A stretch of 64,000 nt of DNA from Flavobacterium sp. ALJ2 (GCF_015594725.1 NZ_JADNRC010000006.1:214839-278838), one strand, 5' to 3'; numbered from the stretch's first letter, positions 54,944-62,898 are shown. Numbers and translations are program-made. Notes: generated by a model not told the origin, from the sequence alone.

Positions 54944-55534
54944 TTACCAATTTATTTTTTCCTTTATCTTTATCGGGTTTTTCTCTTTTCTATTCTGAAT
55001 AACAAATATTATAGAATCAGGAATTCTGCGCAGCTCCTCAATAAATTTAGGGTTATCTTCTCTGAATTTTTTATACGATACTAGCGGTATCGTATCATCT
55101 ATACTTTTTATATTCTCTACAGCAGTTTTAGGATTGTACTTTTTAATTAATTTTTGAGCTTCCTCTTGTGATATTTTTATTTTTCGTTCCACTAAATATA
55201 TACTCTTTGGATAATTAGGGTATTGATATCTATCTAATGAAAAAATTACTTTATCAGTTTTACTGTTGTAAATTAAATAATTAGCATTTGTACATAAACT
55301 ATTATCCTTTTCATAATAAATACCTACAAACGATATTTTCGGAAAATTATTTAGATATAAGTTAAATTCAAAAGGTATAGTCACTACTAAATCTTCTCCT
55401 TTTTCAGGAAACCTTATTTTGGTAATAGATACATTTTTCTCTGAAACTATTTCTTTAAAATATTTTTTTTCTTTGCAATTTGTAAAACATAGTGCAAAAA
55501 GTATTGTGCAGATAAGGAGTGTTATTTTTTTCAT
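54944..55534 (-). CDS. Putative immunity lipoprotein, subgroup B (copy 1)
   Basis: 196 residues from ATG 55534. The frame is open eight codons further (MYIYERRN), but those bases are the toxin-tail scar in another frame. Signal ITLLICTILFALCFTNCKEKKYF with lipobox Cys. Variable middle (YLNNFPKISFVGIYYEKDN), then the conserved end: VERKIKISQEEAQKLIKKYNPKTAVENIK, DDTIPLVSYKKFREDNPK, FIEELRRIPDSI, ending KEKINW. Preceded by scar 2. Confidence 0.75.
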   Translation of the reverse strand: MKKITLLICTILFALCFTNCKEKKYFKEIVSEKNVSITKIRFPEKGEDLVVTIPFEFNLYLNNFPKISFVGIYYEKDNSLCTNANYLIYNSKTDKVIFSLDRYQYPNYPKSIYLVERKIKISQEEAQKLIKKYNPKTAVENIKSIDDTIPLVSYKKFREDNPKFIEELRRIPDSIIFVIQNRKEKNPIKIKEKINW

Positions 55535-55581
55535 ATTTCTTCGTTCATAAATATACAATCAACTACGTCATAGTATGTATC
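55531..55581 (-). repeat. Toxin-tail scar 2
   Basis: Minus-strand codons DTYYDVVDCIFMNEEI then TGA, overlapping the ATG of the next lipoprotein gene (ATGA). Same as the end of the toxin at 58159 (DTYYDVVDCIYMNEEI). Confidence 0.8.
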
Positions 55582-55596
55582 TGGTCCTATTCATGA

Positions 55597-56190
55597 TTAC
55601 CAATTTATTCTCGCCTTGGCATGTGTAGGTTTTTTCTCCCTTTTATTATGAATAACAAATGTTATAGAATCTGGAATTCTGCGCAGCTCCTCAATAAATT
55701 TAGGATTATCTTCTTTAAATTTTTTATACGATACCAGTGGTATTGTATCATTGGTGCTTTTTATATTCTCTACAGAAGTTTTTGGGTTATATCTTTCAAT
55801 TAATTTTAGAACTTCTTCTTTTGAGATTTTCATTTTTCGTTCTACAATATATATTCCTTCGGGGTAATTAGGATATTTGAAATTATCAAGCGCAAAAAAC
55901 ATTTTATCATTATGACTGTCAAATATTAAATAATCATCAACTTCCGAACATAAATGATTATTTTTTTTATAATAAATATCTACACGCCATATATTAGAAA
56001 AATTATTAAGATATAAGTTAAATTCTATAGGTATTGTAATTACCAAATCTTCTTTATTTTTGGGGAATTCAGCCAATGTTATACCGACATTTTTTTTCGA
56101 AACTATTTCTTTAAAATAGGTTTTTTCTTTGCAATTTGTAAAACATAGTACAAAACACACAATACTAGTAAGGAAAGTTATTTTTTTCAT
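55597..56190 (-). CDS. Putative immunity lipoprotein, subgroup B (copy 2)
   Basis: 197 residues from ATG 56190. Lipobox LCFTNCKEKTYF. Middle part SNIWRVDIYYKKNNHLCSEV. The conserved end has VERKMKISKEEVLKLIERYNP and SFKKF-like YKKFKEDNPK. The tail HAKARINW has Arg for Lys in the final motif. GITLAEFPKNKEDLVITIP links it to copy 5, not copy 1. Confidence 0.75.
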   Translation of the reverse strand: MKKITFLTSIVCFVLCFTNCKEKTYFKEIVSKKNVGITLAEFPKNKEDLVITIPIEFNLYLNNFSNIWRVDIYYKKNNHLCSEVDDYLIFDSHNDKMFFALDNFKYPNYPEGIYIVERKMKISKEEVLKLIERYNPKTSVENIKSTNDTIPLVSYKKFKEDNPKFIEELRRIPDSITFVIHNKREKKPTHAKARINW

Positions 56191-56237
56191 ATTTCTTCGT
56201 TCATAAATATACAATCAACTACATCGTAATATATCTA
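56187..56237 (-). repeat. Toxin-tail scar 3
   Basis: Minus-strand codons YYDVVDCIFMNEEI and TGA overlapping the following ATG; the upstream few codons have drifted. Confidence 0.75.
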
Positions 56238-56250
56238 ATTCTATTCATGA

Positions 56251-56850
56251 TTACCAATTTATTTTTTCCTTTATTTGTATTGTTTTTTTTTCTTTTCGGT
56301 TCTTAATAACAAACTTTATAGAATCAGGAATTCTGCGCAACTCCTCAATAAATTTGGGGTTATCTTCTCTAAATTTTTTATACGATACTAGCGGTATCGT
56401 ATCATCTATACTTTTTATATTCTCTACAGCAGTTTTTGGATTGTACTTTTTAATTAATTGTTGAGCTTCTTCTTTTGAGATTTTCATTTTTTGTTCAACC
56501 AAATATATACTCTTTGGATAATTAGGGTATTTAAAGTCATCAAGCGTGAAAATTGTTTTATCCGTTTGACTCTCATTTATTAGAAAATCTTGTACAATAA
56601 CACATGGATGATGATTATTTTCATAATAAATATTAACACGACGTATATTAGGAAAATCATTTAGATACAAGTTAAACTCAACAGGTATATTAATTATCAA
56701 ATCATCTTTTTCTTTATCCTTAGCAAATCTTAATTTCGTGATACTTACATCCTTTTCAGAAACAATTTCTTCAAAATATTTTTTTTCTTTGCAATTTGTA
56801 AAACATAATGCAAATAATATTGTGCAGATAAGGAGTGTTATTTTTTTCAT
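56251..56850 (-). CDS. Putative immunity lipoprotein, subgroup B (copy 3)
   Basis: 199 residues from ATG 56850. Signal identical to copy 1. The middle is distinct (FPNIRRVNIYYENNHHPCVIVQDF). The conserved end is nearly identical to copies 1 and 4 (VENIKSIDDTIPLVSYKKF). LRFAKDKEKDDLIINIP has a two-residue insertion relative to other copies. Ends IQIKEKINW. Confidence 0.75.
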   Translation of the reverse strand: MKKITLLICTILFALCFTNCKEKKYFEEIVSEKDVSITKLRFAKDKEKDDLIINIPVEFNLYLNDFPNIRRVNIYYENNHHPCVIVQDFLINESQTDKTIFTLDDFKYPNYPKSIYLVEQKMKISKEEAQQLIKKYNPKTAVENIKSIDDTIPLVSYKKFREDNPKFIEELRRIPDSIKFVIKNRKEKKTIQIKEKINW

Positions 56851-56897
56851 ATTTCTTCGTTCATAAATATACAATCAACTACATTATAATACGTGTC
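56847..56897 (-). repeat. Toxin-tail scar 4
   Basis: Same 3' toxin end and TGA/ATG overlap as the other scars; upstream bases read TYYNVVDCIFMNEEI, with Asn for Asp. Confidence 0.75.
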
Positions 56898-56912
56898 TAG
56901 TCCTATTCATGA

Positions 56913-57506
56913 TTACCAATTTATTTTTTCCTTTATCTGTACTGGGTTTTTCTCTTTTCTATTCTGAATAACAAATGTTATAGAATCGGGAATTCTGCGC
57001 AACTCCTCAATAAATTTCGGGTTATCTTCTCTAAATTTTTTATACGATACTAGCGGTATCGTATCATCTATACTTTTTATGTTTTCTACAGCAGTTTTTG
57101 GGTTATATTTCTCAATTAATTTTTGAGCATCTTTTTTTGATATTTTTATTTTTCGTTCCACTAAATATATACTATTTGGATAATTAGGGTATTGAAATTC
57201 ATCAAGCGAAAGAATAACCTTGTCATTCTCACTTTCAATCATTAAATAATCATCGATATCTGAGCATAAACGATTATCTTTTTCATAATAAATACCTACG
57301 TACCATATATTCGGAAAATTATTTAGATATAAAGCAAATTCGATTGGTATAGTCACTACTAAATCTTCTCCTTTTTTAGGAAACCTTATTTTGGTAATAG
57401 ATACATTTTTTTCTGAAACTATTTCTTTAAAATAGGTTTTCTCTTCGCAATTTGTAAAACATAATGCAAATAATATTGTGCTAGCAAGAAGGGTTGTTTT
57501 TTTCAT
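56913..57506 (-). CDS. Putative immunity lipoprotein, subgroup B (copy 4)
   Basis: 197 residues from ATG 57506. Signal TTLLASTILFALCFTNCEEK shares LLASTILFALC with the truncated copy at 51234. Variable middle FPNIWYVGIYYEKDNRLCSDIDDY; conserved end with KISKKDAQKLIEKYNPKTAVENIK, ending VQIKEKINW. Confidence 0.75.
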   Translation of the reverse strand: MKKTTLLASTILFALCFTNCEEKTYFKEIVSEKNVSITKIRFPKKGEDLVVTIPIEFALYLNNFPNIWYVGIYYEKDNRLCSDIDDYLMIESENDKVILSLDEFQYPNYPNSIYLVERKIKISKKDAQKLIEKYNPKTAVENIKSIDDTIPLVSYKKFREDNPKFIEELRRIPDSITFVIQNRKEKNPVQIKEKINW

Positions 57507-57553
57507 ATTTCTTCGTTCATAAATATACAATCAACTACATTATAATACGTGTC
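57503..57553 (-). repeat. Toxin-tail scar 5
   Basis: Same toxin 3' end with TGA/ATG overlap (TYYNVVDCIFMNEEI). The spacer upstream is almost identical to scar 4. Confidence 0.75.
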
Positions 57554-57568
57554 TAGTCCTATTCATGA

Positions 57569-58162
57569 TTACCAATTTATTTTTTCCTTTATCAGTATCG
57601 GGTCTTTTTCCTTTTTTTTCTGAATTACAAATGTTATAGAATCAGGAACTCTGCGCAACTCCTCAATAAATTTTGGGTTATCTTCTCTGAATTTTTTATA
57701 CGATACTAGCGGTATCGTATCATTAGTACTTTTTATATTCTCTACAGCAGTTTTTGGGTTATATCGTTCAATAAATTTTTGAGCTTCCTCTTTTGATATT
57801 CTCATTTTTCGTTCCACTAAATATATACTATTTGGATAATTAGGGTATTGATAACGATCTAATGAAAAAATTATTTCATCACTCTTACTGTTGTAAATTA
57901 TATAATCATCAACATCTGAGCATAAACGATTATCTTTTTCATAATAAATATTAACAAACCATATATTAGGAAAATTATTAAGATATAAGTTAAATTCAAG
58001 CGGTATAGTCACTACTAAATCTTCTCTGTTTTTGGGAAATTCAGCCAATGTTATACCAACATTTTTTTCCGAAACTATTTCTTTAAAATAGGTTTTTTCT
58101 TTGCAGTTTGTAAAGCATAATGCAAAAAGTAATGTACTAATAAGGAAAGTTATTTTTTTCAT
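57569..58162 (-). CDS. Putative immunity lipoprotein, subgroup B (copy 5), coupled to a toxin gene
   Basis: 197 residues from ATG 58162, whose ATG overlaps the stop codon of the toxin-region gene 58159-58599 (ATGA). Lipobox LCFTNCKEKTYF; GITLAEFPKNREDLVVTIP; middle NIWFVNIYYEKDNRLCSDVDDY; ends LIKEKINW. It is the only subgroup-B gene that still has a near full toxin gene in front, so it is the best candidate for a cognate immunity protein in this subgroup. Confidence 0.78.
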   Translation of the reverse strand: MKKITFLISTLLFALCFTNCKEKTYFKEIVSEKNVGITLAEFPKNREDLVVTIPLEFNLYLNNFPNIWFVNIYYEKDNRLCSDVDDYIIYNSKSDEIIFSLDRYQYPNYPNSIYLVERKMRISKEEAQKFIERYNPKTAVENIKSTNDTIPLVSYKKFREDNPKFIEELRRVPDSITFVIQKKKEKDPILIKEKINW

Positions 58163-58599
58163 ATTTCTTCGTTCATATATATACAATCAACTACATCGTA
58201 ATACGTGTCTAGTTCTTCATCTCGTACTCCGTAAGTTATCAGTGTATGGGTTAAGGTTTTTTTTGTTGTAAATCTTCTATCTCTTATTTGTTGATGTGTT
58301 TTTAGTTTTCCTGTGAACAGATCATTCATAATTTCAGAATTTACAGGAAGAGACCTAAAGAAATTATCTTTTGCCCAGCTATTCTCTATAAATGACAAGA
58401 CTGCATCAAGCCCTTTTGTTTTGGTGTTTTGCCAGCTAATCCACATATGCTCGTTAAAAACTTCATCTGATTCGGCTAGTATATCCTGAACCATCCATTC
58501 AAAAACAAATATCCCAAAAGCCGCAATTTGTGCACCCGGAACAAATGCTAATGCTGTAGAAACAGAAGGTGTGGTAAGGTTTCCGTTACTGCTAAGCAT
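58159..58599 (-). CDS. Orphan effector C-terminal toxin region (intact copy)
   Basis: 146 residues, starting MLSSNGNL. This matches the internal MLSSNEKF of the full effector at 62204, so it is the effector's C-terminal region without its VgrG-linked N-terminus. A hydrophobic stretch (LAFVPGAQIAAFGIFVFEWMV) is followed by the conserved WISWQNTKTKGLDAVLSFIENSW and a variable end TYYDVVDCIYMNEEI. The hydrophobic segment could insert in membranes; no catalytic motif is recognisable. Its last codons are the source of the five scars downstream. Confidence 0.7.
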   Translation of the reverse strand: MLSSNGNLTTPSVSTALAFVPGAQIAAFGIFVFEWMVQDILAESDEVFNEHMWISWQNTKTKGLDAVLSFIENSWAKDNFFRSLPVNSEIMNDLFTGKLKTHQQIRDRRFTTKKTLTHTLITYGVRDEELDTYYDVVDCIYMNEEI

Positions 58600-58626
58600 T
58601 GGTATTATTTTTATTATAAACTACCA
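58591..58626. repeat. Duplication seam, copy a
   Basis: 36 bases identical to 59652-59687. They span the toxin start (MLS codons), the spacer and the last codons of the upstream lipoprotein gene. In the full effector the matching bases are coding (IPMLS). Confidence 0.8.
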
Positions 58627-59202
58627 GTTAATTTTCTCTCCTTTAACAAAAACTTTACCTTTATTTGAGGTGACTCTAAAAAATATTGAATCGTCAACCT
58701 TTCTTAAATCATTAATCATTGAATTATTTTCTTTTCGGAATCTACTGTAAGGAATTATTTTTATTGTATCTCCAAATTTTAAATTGTCCAACGATTGCTT
58801 GACATCATACTTTTTTAGTAATTCTTTTGCTAGATTTTTTGAAATTAAATGATTTCTTTCTTTTATGATAATATTAATAGGGTCATTAGATGATAAATAA
58901 GGCTTAAACGTAAGTATAGGTTTATTACTTTTTTTGTCAGAAATTTCGTAATCAACAATATTCATTAAAGTAACTTTGTCAATAAAGTTATAGATATTGA
59001 TTGAAATTAGATTATTTGAGTTCATTATTATTTTAAATTCTTTTGGAAAATGGATATCAACACTATCTTTTTCTTGCGTTTTTTTATTATTTGTTATAGT
59101 AACCATTTCATTAGAGGTAAATTGCTCTATCGTTATGGGAGCTTTCTTTTTACAAGAAATTATTAAAAGCGATATGCTTATTAAAAATATTATTTTTCTC
59201 AT
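58621..59202 (-). CDS. Putative immunity lipoprotein, subgroup C (copy 1)
   Basis: 193 residues. Lipobox SLLIISCKKKAPITIEQF. FPKEFKIIMNSNNLISINIYNF, then KERNHLISKNLAKELLKKYDVKQS, FGDTIKIIPYSRFRKEN, DSIFFRVTSNKGKVFVKGEKINW. Closest to 59682 and, in its tail, to subgroup-A copy 3. It follows the broken toxin gene 59217-59660. Confidence 0.75.
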   Translation of the reverse strand: MRKIIFLISISLLIISCKKKAPITIEQFTSNEMVTITNNKKTQEKDSVDIHFPKEFKIIMNSNNLISINIYNFIDKVTLMNIVDYEISDKKSNKPILTFKPYLSSNDPINIIIKERNHLISKNLAKELLKKYDVKQSLDNLKFGDTIKIIPYSRFRKENNSMINDLRKVDDSIFFRVTSNKGKVFVKGEKINW

Positions 59203-59216
59203 TGAGTTTGGTTTTA

Positions 59217-59660
59217 TTAATTGATAAAAACAGAATCTATTATTGTTATCTCTTGTTCTATATTTTTATCGAATAGGGTATAATAATAAACATTATAATA
59301 TTCCGTAAATTCAAGATTTTTAATTTCTAATTGTTGGAAAGTTGTTATTTCTTCAAATGTTTTTAAATCTCCTTTTAAAATTTTATTTAAAATGTCTTGG
59401 CTTACATGAACAAAACCAAAACCATTTTCAATAGCCCAGTAACTCTGTATAAAATCTTGAGCATATTTTAATCCTTTACATTTAACATTTTGCCAATCTG
59501 CCCACATACTTTCATCTACAACTTCTTTCGATTCCTTAAGAGATCCTTTTACCATTCACCCAATTGCTTCTACACCAAAAGCAATTACTTGTAATTGAGG
59601 TATAATACCAACAAAAGTAGATAACGAAGGCATATTAAATTTTTCGTTATTGCTAAGCAT
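59217..59660 (-). pseudogene. Orphan toxin region broken by a nonsense codon
   Basis: Starts at ATG 59660 (MLSNNEKFNMPSLSTFVGII) and stays homologous to the full effector throughout. A TGA at 59556-59558 replaces the Trp codon of AIGWMVK. The remainder reopens at ATG 59555 (112 residues, ESMWADWQNVKCKGLKYAQDF ... TIIDSVFIN). The hydrophobic segment and the tail are thus split. Confidence 0.8.
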
Positions 59661-59687
59661 TGGTATTATTTTTATTATAAACTACCA
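59652..59687. repeat. Duplication seam, copy b
   Basis: Identical to 58591-58626; includes MLS start codons of the broken toxin and the lipoprotein stop upstream. Confidence 0.8.
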
Positions 59688-60266
59688 ATTAATTTTTTCT
59701 CTTTTAACAAAAATTTCTCCCTTATTGAGAGTAACTCTAAAAAATATAGAGTCTTCAACTCTTTTTAAATCATTAATTATTTTGTTATTTTCATTTCTAA
59801 AATGATTATAAGGGATTAATTTTATTGTATCGCCAAATTTTAATTTATCCAGCGATTGTTTTATATTATATCTTTTTAATAATTCTTCAGCATCTTTTTT
59901 AGAAATTAAATAATTTCTTTCTTTTATAATAATATTAATTGGATTTTGAGATGATAAATAAGATTCAAATGTGAGTATAGGTTTTGTGTTTTTCTTATCA
60001 GAAATCTCATAATCTACAACGTCAGCTAACATCTTTTTATTAATCACATAATAAATATCCAAAGCTATAATGTTTTTTGAATTCATTACTATTTTAAATT
60101 CCTTTGGAAAATGGATATCAACGCTATCTTTTGAGTGTATTTTTTTTTCATTATATGTAATAGTAACAATCTCATCAGTGTCAATTTCTTCGATCAATAT
60201 AGGTTCTCTATTTTTGCAAGAATTTATTAAACATGATATACATACTAAAACTATTATTTTTTTCAT
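59682..60266 (-). CDS. Putative immunity lipoprotein, subgroup C (copy 2)
   Basis: 194 residues. Lipobox ISCLINSCKNREPILIEEI. FPKEFKIVMNSKNIIALDIYYVIN, core KERNYLISKKDAEELLKRYNIKQS, KFGDTIKLIPYNHFRNEN, DSIFFRVTLNKGEIFVKREKINW. It is about as similar to 58621 as paralogous immunity pairs usually are, with differences in the first half. Follows the frameshifted toxin 60279-60643 by 12 bases. Confidence 0.75.
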   Translation of the reverse strand: MKKIIVLVCISCLINSCKNREPILIEEIDTDEIVTITYNEKKIHSKDSVDIHFPKEFKIVMNSKNIIALDIYYVINKKMLADVVDYEISDKKNTKPILTFESYLSSQNPINIIIKERNYLISKKDAEELLKRYNIKQSLDKLKFGDTIKLIPYNHFRNENNKIINDLKRVEDSIFFRVTLNKGEIFVKREKINW

Positions 60267-60278
60267 TTGAGTTAAGTT

Positions 60279-60643
60279 TTATGAATTAATAAAAATCGAA
60301 TCTATTAAGATTAAGTTTGTTTTTCTTTCCTTATCGAATAAAGTGTAATAAAAAACAGTATAAGAAACTGATAATTGAGGATAACCGTTTTTAACTATTT
60401 CTTCTTGCTGAAAAGTTTTTATTTCGTTAAATGATTTAAGTTCACCTTTTAAAATTTTGTTTAGAAGGTTTTGGTCTACTTGCTGAATTAATCCAAAACC
60501 ACTATCTGTTGCCCAACTATTTCGAATAAAATCTTGAGCATATTTTAATCCTTTACCTTTTGCATTTTGCCAATCTGCCCACATACTTTTTTCAAAAGCT
60601 ATACCTAATTTCTTTTTATTGATTTAACAACCCAATCATTCAT
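60279..60643 (-). pseudogene. Orphan toxin region broken by a frameshift
   Basis: Starts at ATG 60643 (MNDWVVKSIKRN then TAG). One base out of frame the sequence continues LGIAFEKSMWADWQNAKGKG and stays open to 60279 (FDKERKTNLILIDSIFINS). It matches the type-2 orphan at 61259. The start region is conserved between both copies and corresponds to IGWMVKES of the full effector. Confidence 0.75.
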
Positions 60644-60647
60644 CAAA

Positions 60648-61253
60648 TTATTTATCCAACCATTTAATTTTTTCACCAATAACTTTTGACTTTCCCTCAA
60701 AAAAACCAATACTAAAAATAAGGGAGTCTGGCACTTTACGCATCTCTTTTATAAATTGTGGATTATCTTGGATATATTTTTTATAAGAAACTAATTTCAG
60801 AGTATCTTTTCCTGTTTTTATATCATTGATAGAAGTTCTCGGATTGTATTTTTTTATTAATATTTCAGCTTGTTTCTTAGAAATATGTTGATATTGCGAA
60901 ATAAATATTTTTTTTGGATATGTATTGTAATTTAAATCCTCTATTGCATATATAATTTTATCATTTTGAGCATTAAAGATCGAAAAATCTTCAATTTGTA
61001 TTAATTGCTTCCTATCGATTCTACAATAAATTTTAACATCTTGAATTTTTGAGGAGTTTAAATTTAATTTAAATTCAATAGGTACATTCATACTTATACT
61101 ATCCTTTTCTTCGGAACCACGAATTTTCGTAAAAGTAATATTCTTTTCAGATAGTACTTCCTGAAAATATGGTGTGTTGGACGGTTTACAACCTAATAAT
61201 AATAATAATAAAATTATTATTATTGCTAAAAAAAAGAAAATGTACTTTTTCAT
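60648..61253 (-). CDS. Putative immunity lipoprotein, subgroup D (copy 1)
   Basis: 201 residues. Lipobox IIILLLLLLGCKPSNTPYF. FKLNLNSSKIQDVKIYCRID, QYQHISKKQAEILIKKYNPRTSINDIK, TLKLVSYKKYIQDNPQFIKEMRKVPDSLIF, ending EKIKWLDK. Subgroups B and D share YFQE/YFKE after the lipobox and the DNPxFIxE block, so they are sisters. Follows the broken toxin 61259-61609. Confidence 0.76.
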   Translation of the reverse strand: MKKYIFFFLAIIIILLLLLLGCKPSNTPYFQEVLSEKNITFTKIRGSEEKDSISMNVPIEFKLNLNSSKIQDVKIYCRIDRKQLIQIEDFSIFNAQNDKIIYAIEDLNYNTYPKKIFISQYQHISKKQAEILIKKYNPRTSINDIKTGKDTLKLVSYKKYIQDNPQFIKEMRKVPDSLIFSIGFFEGKSKVIGEKIKWLDK

Positions 61254-61258
61254 AAAAA

Positions 61259-61609
61259 TTATTGTTCGTTAATGAATATTGAATCTATTATATCAAATGT
61301 TTTTTCTGATATATCAAATGTTTTTTCTGATGTTTCTTCTTTTACTTTATAATGTATTACAGTGTAAAATTTATTTTCCGCATAATTTTCGGAGTTAGAT
61401 TTTCTTAATTCTGTGAGTGTTTTGATTTTTCCTTTTAGTAACTTATCTAAAATAGATTGACTAACGTAGGTGCTTTCAAATTGATTTTCAATAGCCCAGT
61501 AACTCTGTATAAAATCTTGAGCATATTTCAATCCTTTACCTTTTGCCTATATACTTTTTTCAAAAGCTATACCTACTTTTTTTGTTGATTTAACAACCCA
61601 ATCATTCAT
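61259..61609 (-). pseudogene. Orphan toxin region broken by stop and deletion
   Basis: Starts at ATG 61609 (MNDWVVKSTKKVGIAFEKSI) then TAG at 61547-61549. The conserved MWADWQN block is reduced by about 15 bases, and the frame continues AKGKGLKYAQDFIQSYW to 61259. The tail carries a tandem duplication of SEKTFDI. The TAG arises from the Trp codon of the block. Confidence 0.78.
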
Positions 61610-61613
61610 CAAA

Positions 61614-62201
61614 TTATTTATTCAACCATTTAATTTTTTCTCCAATAACTTTTGATTCCTTTTTAAAAAAGCCAATACTTAGAATAAGAGAGTCAGGCTC
61701 CTTTCTCATTTCTTTTATAAAACTTGGGTTATCCTCAATATATTTTTTGTACGAAACCAATTTTATTGTATCTGCACCTGTTCTTATGTTGTTTATTGAA
61801 GCTAAAGGATTATATTTTTTTATTAATAATTCAGCCTCCTTTTTAGAAATATGTTTAATTTGACGTATATATATACTTTCGGGATAAATATTATTTTCTC
61901 CCTTTTCTATAACTGACATAACTTTATTACTCTTGCCATTGTAGACTAAAAAATCTTCAACCTGCATTAATTGTTTTCCATTTATTACATAGTAAATAAC
62001 TAGAGATTTAATATCCGAATTATTTAAATTTAATGAAAATTCAATAGGGATACTTAAAGTAATACTATCACTTTGTACTGGACCACGAACTTTAGTAAGG
62101 GTAATTTCTTTTGTGGAAATTAGTTCCTGGAAGTAGGGGGATTTTCTAGATTGACATCCTACTAACAGATATAAAATTATTATTAAGATATTTTTGGTCA
62201 T
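61614..62201 (-). CDS. Putative immunity lipoprotein, subgroup D (copy 2), next to the full effector
   Basis: 195 residues. Lipobox IILYLLVGCQSRKSPYF. FSLNLNNSDIKSLVIYYVIN, KHISKKEAELLIKKYNPLASINNIR, TIKLVSYKKYIEDNPSFIKEMRKEPDSLIL, ending EKIKWLNK. It starts 2 bases after the stop of the effector's C-terminal frame, so it is the most probable cognate immunity protein for the present-day effector. Its lipoprotein nature implies that the toxin acts outside the cytoplasm. Confidence 0.8.
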   Translation of the reverse strand: MTKNILIIILYLLVGCQSRKSPYFQELISTKEITLTKVRGPVQSDSITLSIPIEFSLNLNNSDIKSLVIYYVINGKQLMQVEDFLVYNGKSNKVMSVIEKGENNIYPESIYIRQIKHISKKEAELLIKKYNPLASINNIRTGADTIKLVSYKKYIEDNPSFIKEMRKEPDSLILSIGFFKKESKVIGEKIKWLNK

Positions 62202-62203
62202 AA

Positions 62204-62770
62204 TTATTGTTCATCATTAATGAATATTGAATCTACTATGTCAATTGTTTTTTCTGTATTTTCATCGTTTGTTTTGTAATGTATTAATGTATAGTTTTTA
62301 TAACTATCGAAGTCATTGATATTTAAATCCGTTAATTCTTTAAGAGTTTTAGATTTTCCTCGTAATAGTTGGTCTACAGTTTCTTTACTTACTATTTGAC
62401 TTTGAAAATTTTTCTTTCTAGCCCAAGAACTCTGTATAAAATCTTGAGCATATTTTAATCCTTTACATTTTGCATTTTGCCAATCTGCCCACATACTTTC
62501 ATCTACAACTTCTTCCGATTCCTTAAGAGATTCTTTTACCATCCACCCAATTGCTTCTACACCAAAAGCAATTACTTGTAATTGAGGTATAAAACCAACA
62601 AAAGTAGATAACGAAGGCATGTTAAACTTTTCGTTGCTACTAAGCATTGGTATCATTTCTTTCATTTCTTTCAGCACCTCAAATTGTCCATAATATTTAG
62701 TAGCTTCTTTGGCAAATTTAACCGTTTTAGCTTTAAAATTATTTACTGCCATAAAACCTCTTCCTTCCAT
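62204..62770 (-). CDS. VgrG-linked effector, C-terminal toxin part (second frame)
   Basis: 188 residues from the first ATG; the frame is open to 62929 (ISGRYKQIYVEAINL ... IYIDEKIVDIP), which reads as the natural continuation of the preceding frame. MEGRGFMAVNNFKAKTVKFAKEATKYY is followed by the toxin region MLSSNEKFNMPSLSTFVGF, hydrophobic FIPQLQVIAFGVEAIGWMV, MWADWQNAKCKGLKYAQDF, and a variable tail ending DIVDSIFINDEQ. No enzymatic motif seen; the hydrophobic part suggests membrane action. Followed 2 bases later by a lipoprotein gene. Confidence 0.75.
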   Translation of the reverse strand: MEGRGFMAVNNFKAKTVKFAKEATKYYGQFEVLKEMKEMIPMLSSNEKFNMPSLSTFVGFIPQLQVIAFGVEAIGWMVKESLKESEEVVDESMWADWQNAKCKGLKYAQDFIQSSWARKKNFQSQIVSKETVDQLLRGKSKTLKELTDLNINDFDSYKNYTLIHYKTNDENTEKTIDIVDSIFINDEQ

Positions 62771-62898
62771 TGGTATATCTACAATTTTTTCGTCGATATA
62801 AATTTGGGAAGTATTTTTACTTGTTTTAAAAAAAGTAGCTCCTTCTTCAATAGTATAGCTGGCGGATTCTAATTTATTAGTATCTAAATTAATAGCTT

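Noticed and set aside
51368..58186. Regularly spaced repeats resembling a very large tandem repeat or CRISPR-like array
   Set aside because: The period is about 600-660 bases and each unit is a full open reading frame with signal peptide; there are no short direct repeats with unique spacers.
54944..58186. N-terminal extension MYIYERRN on all subgroup-B lipoproteins
   Set aside because: These codons are the toxin-tail scar read in another frame; the extension would spoil the lipoprotein signal, and the inner ATG overlaps the toxin stop.
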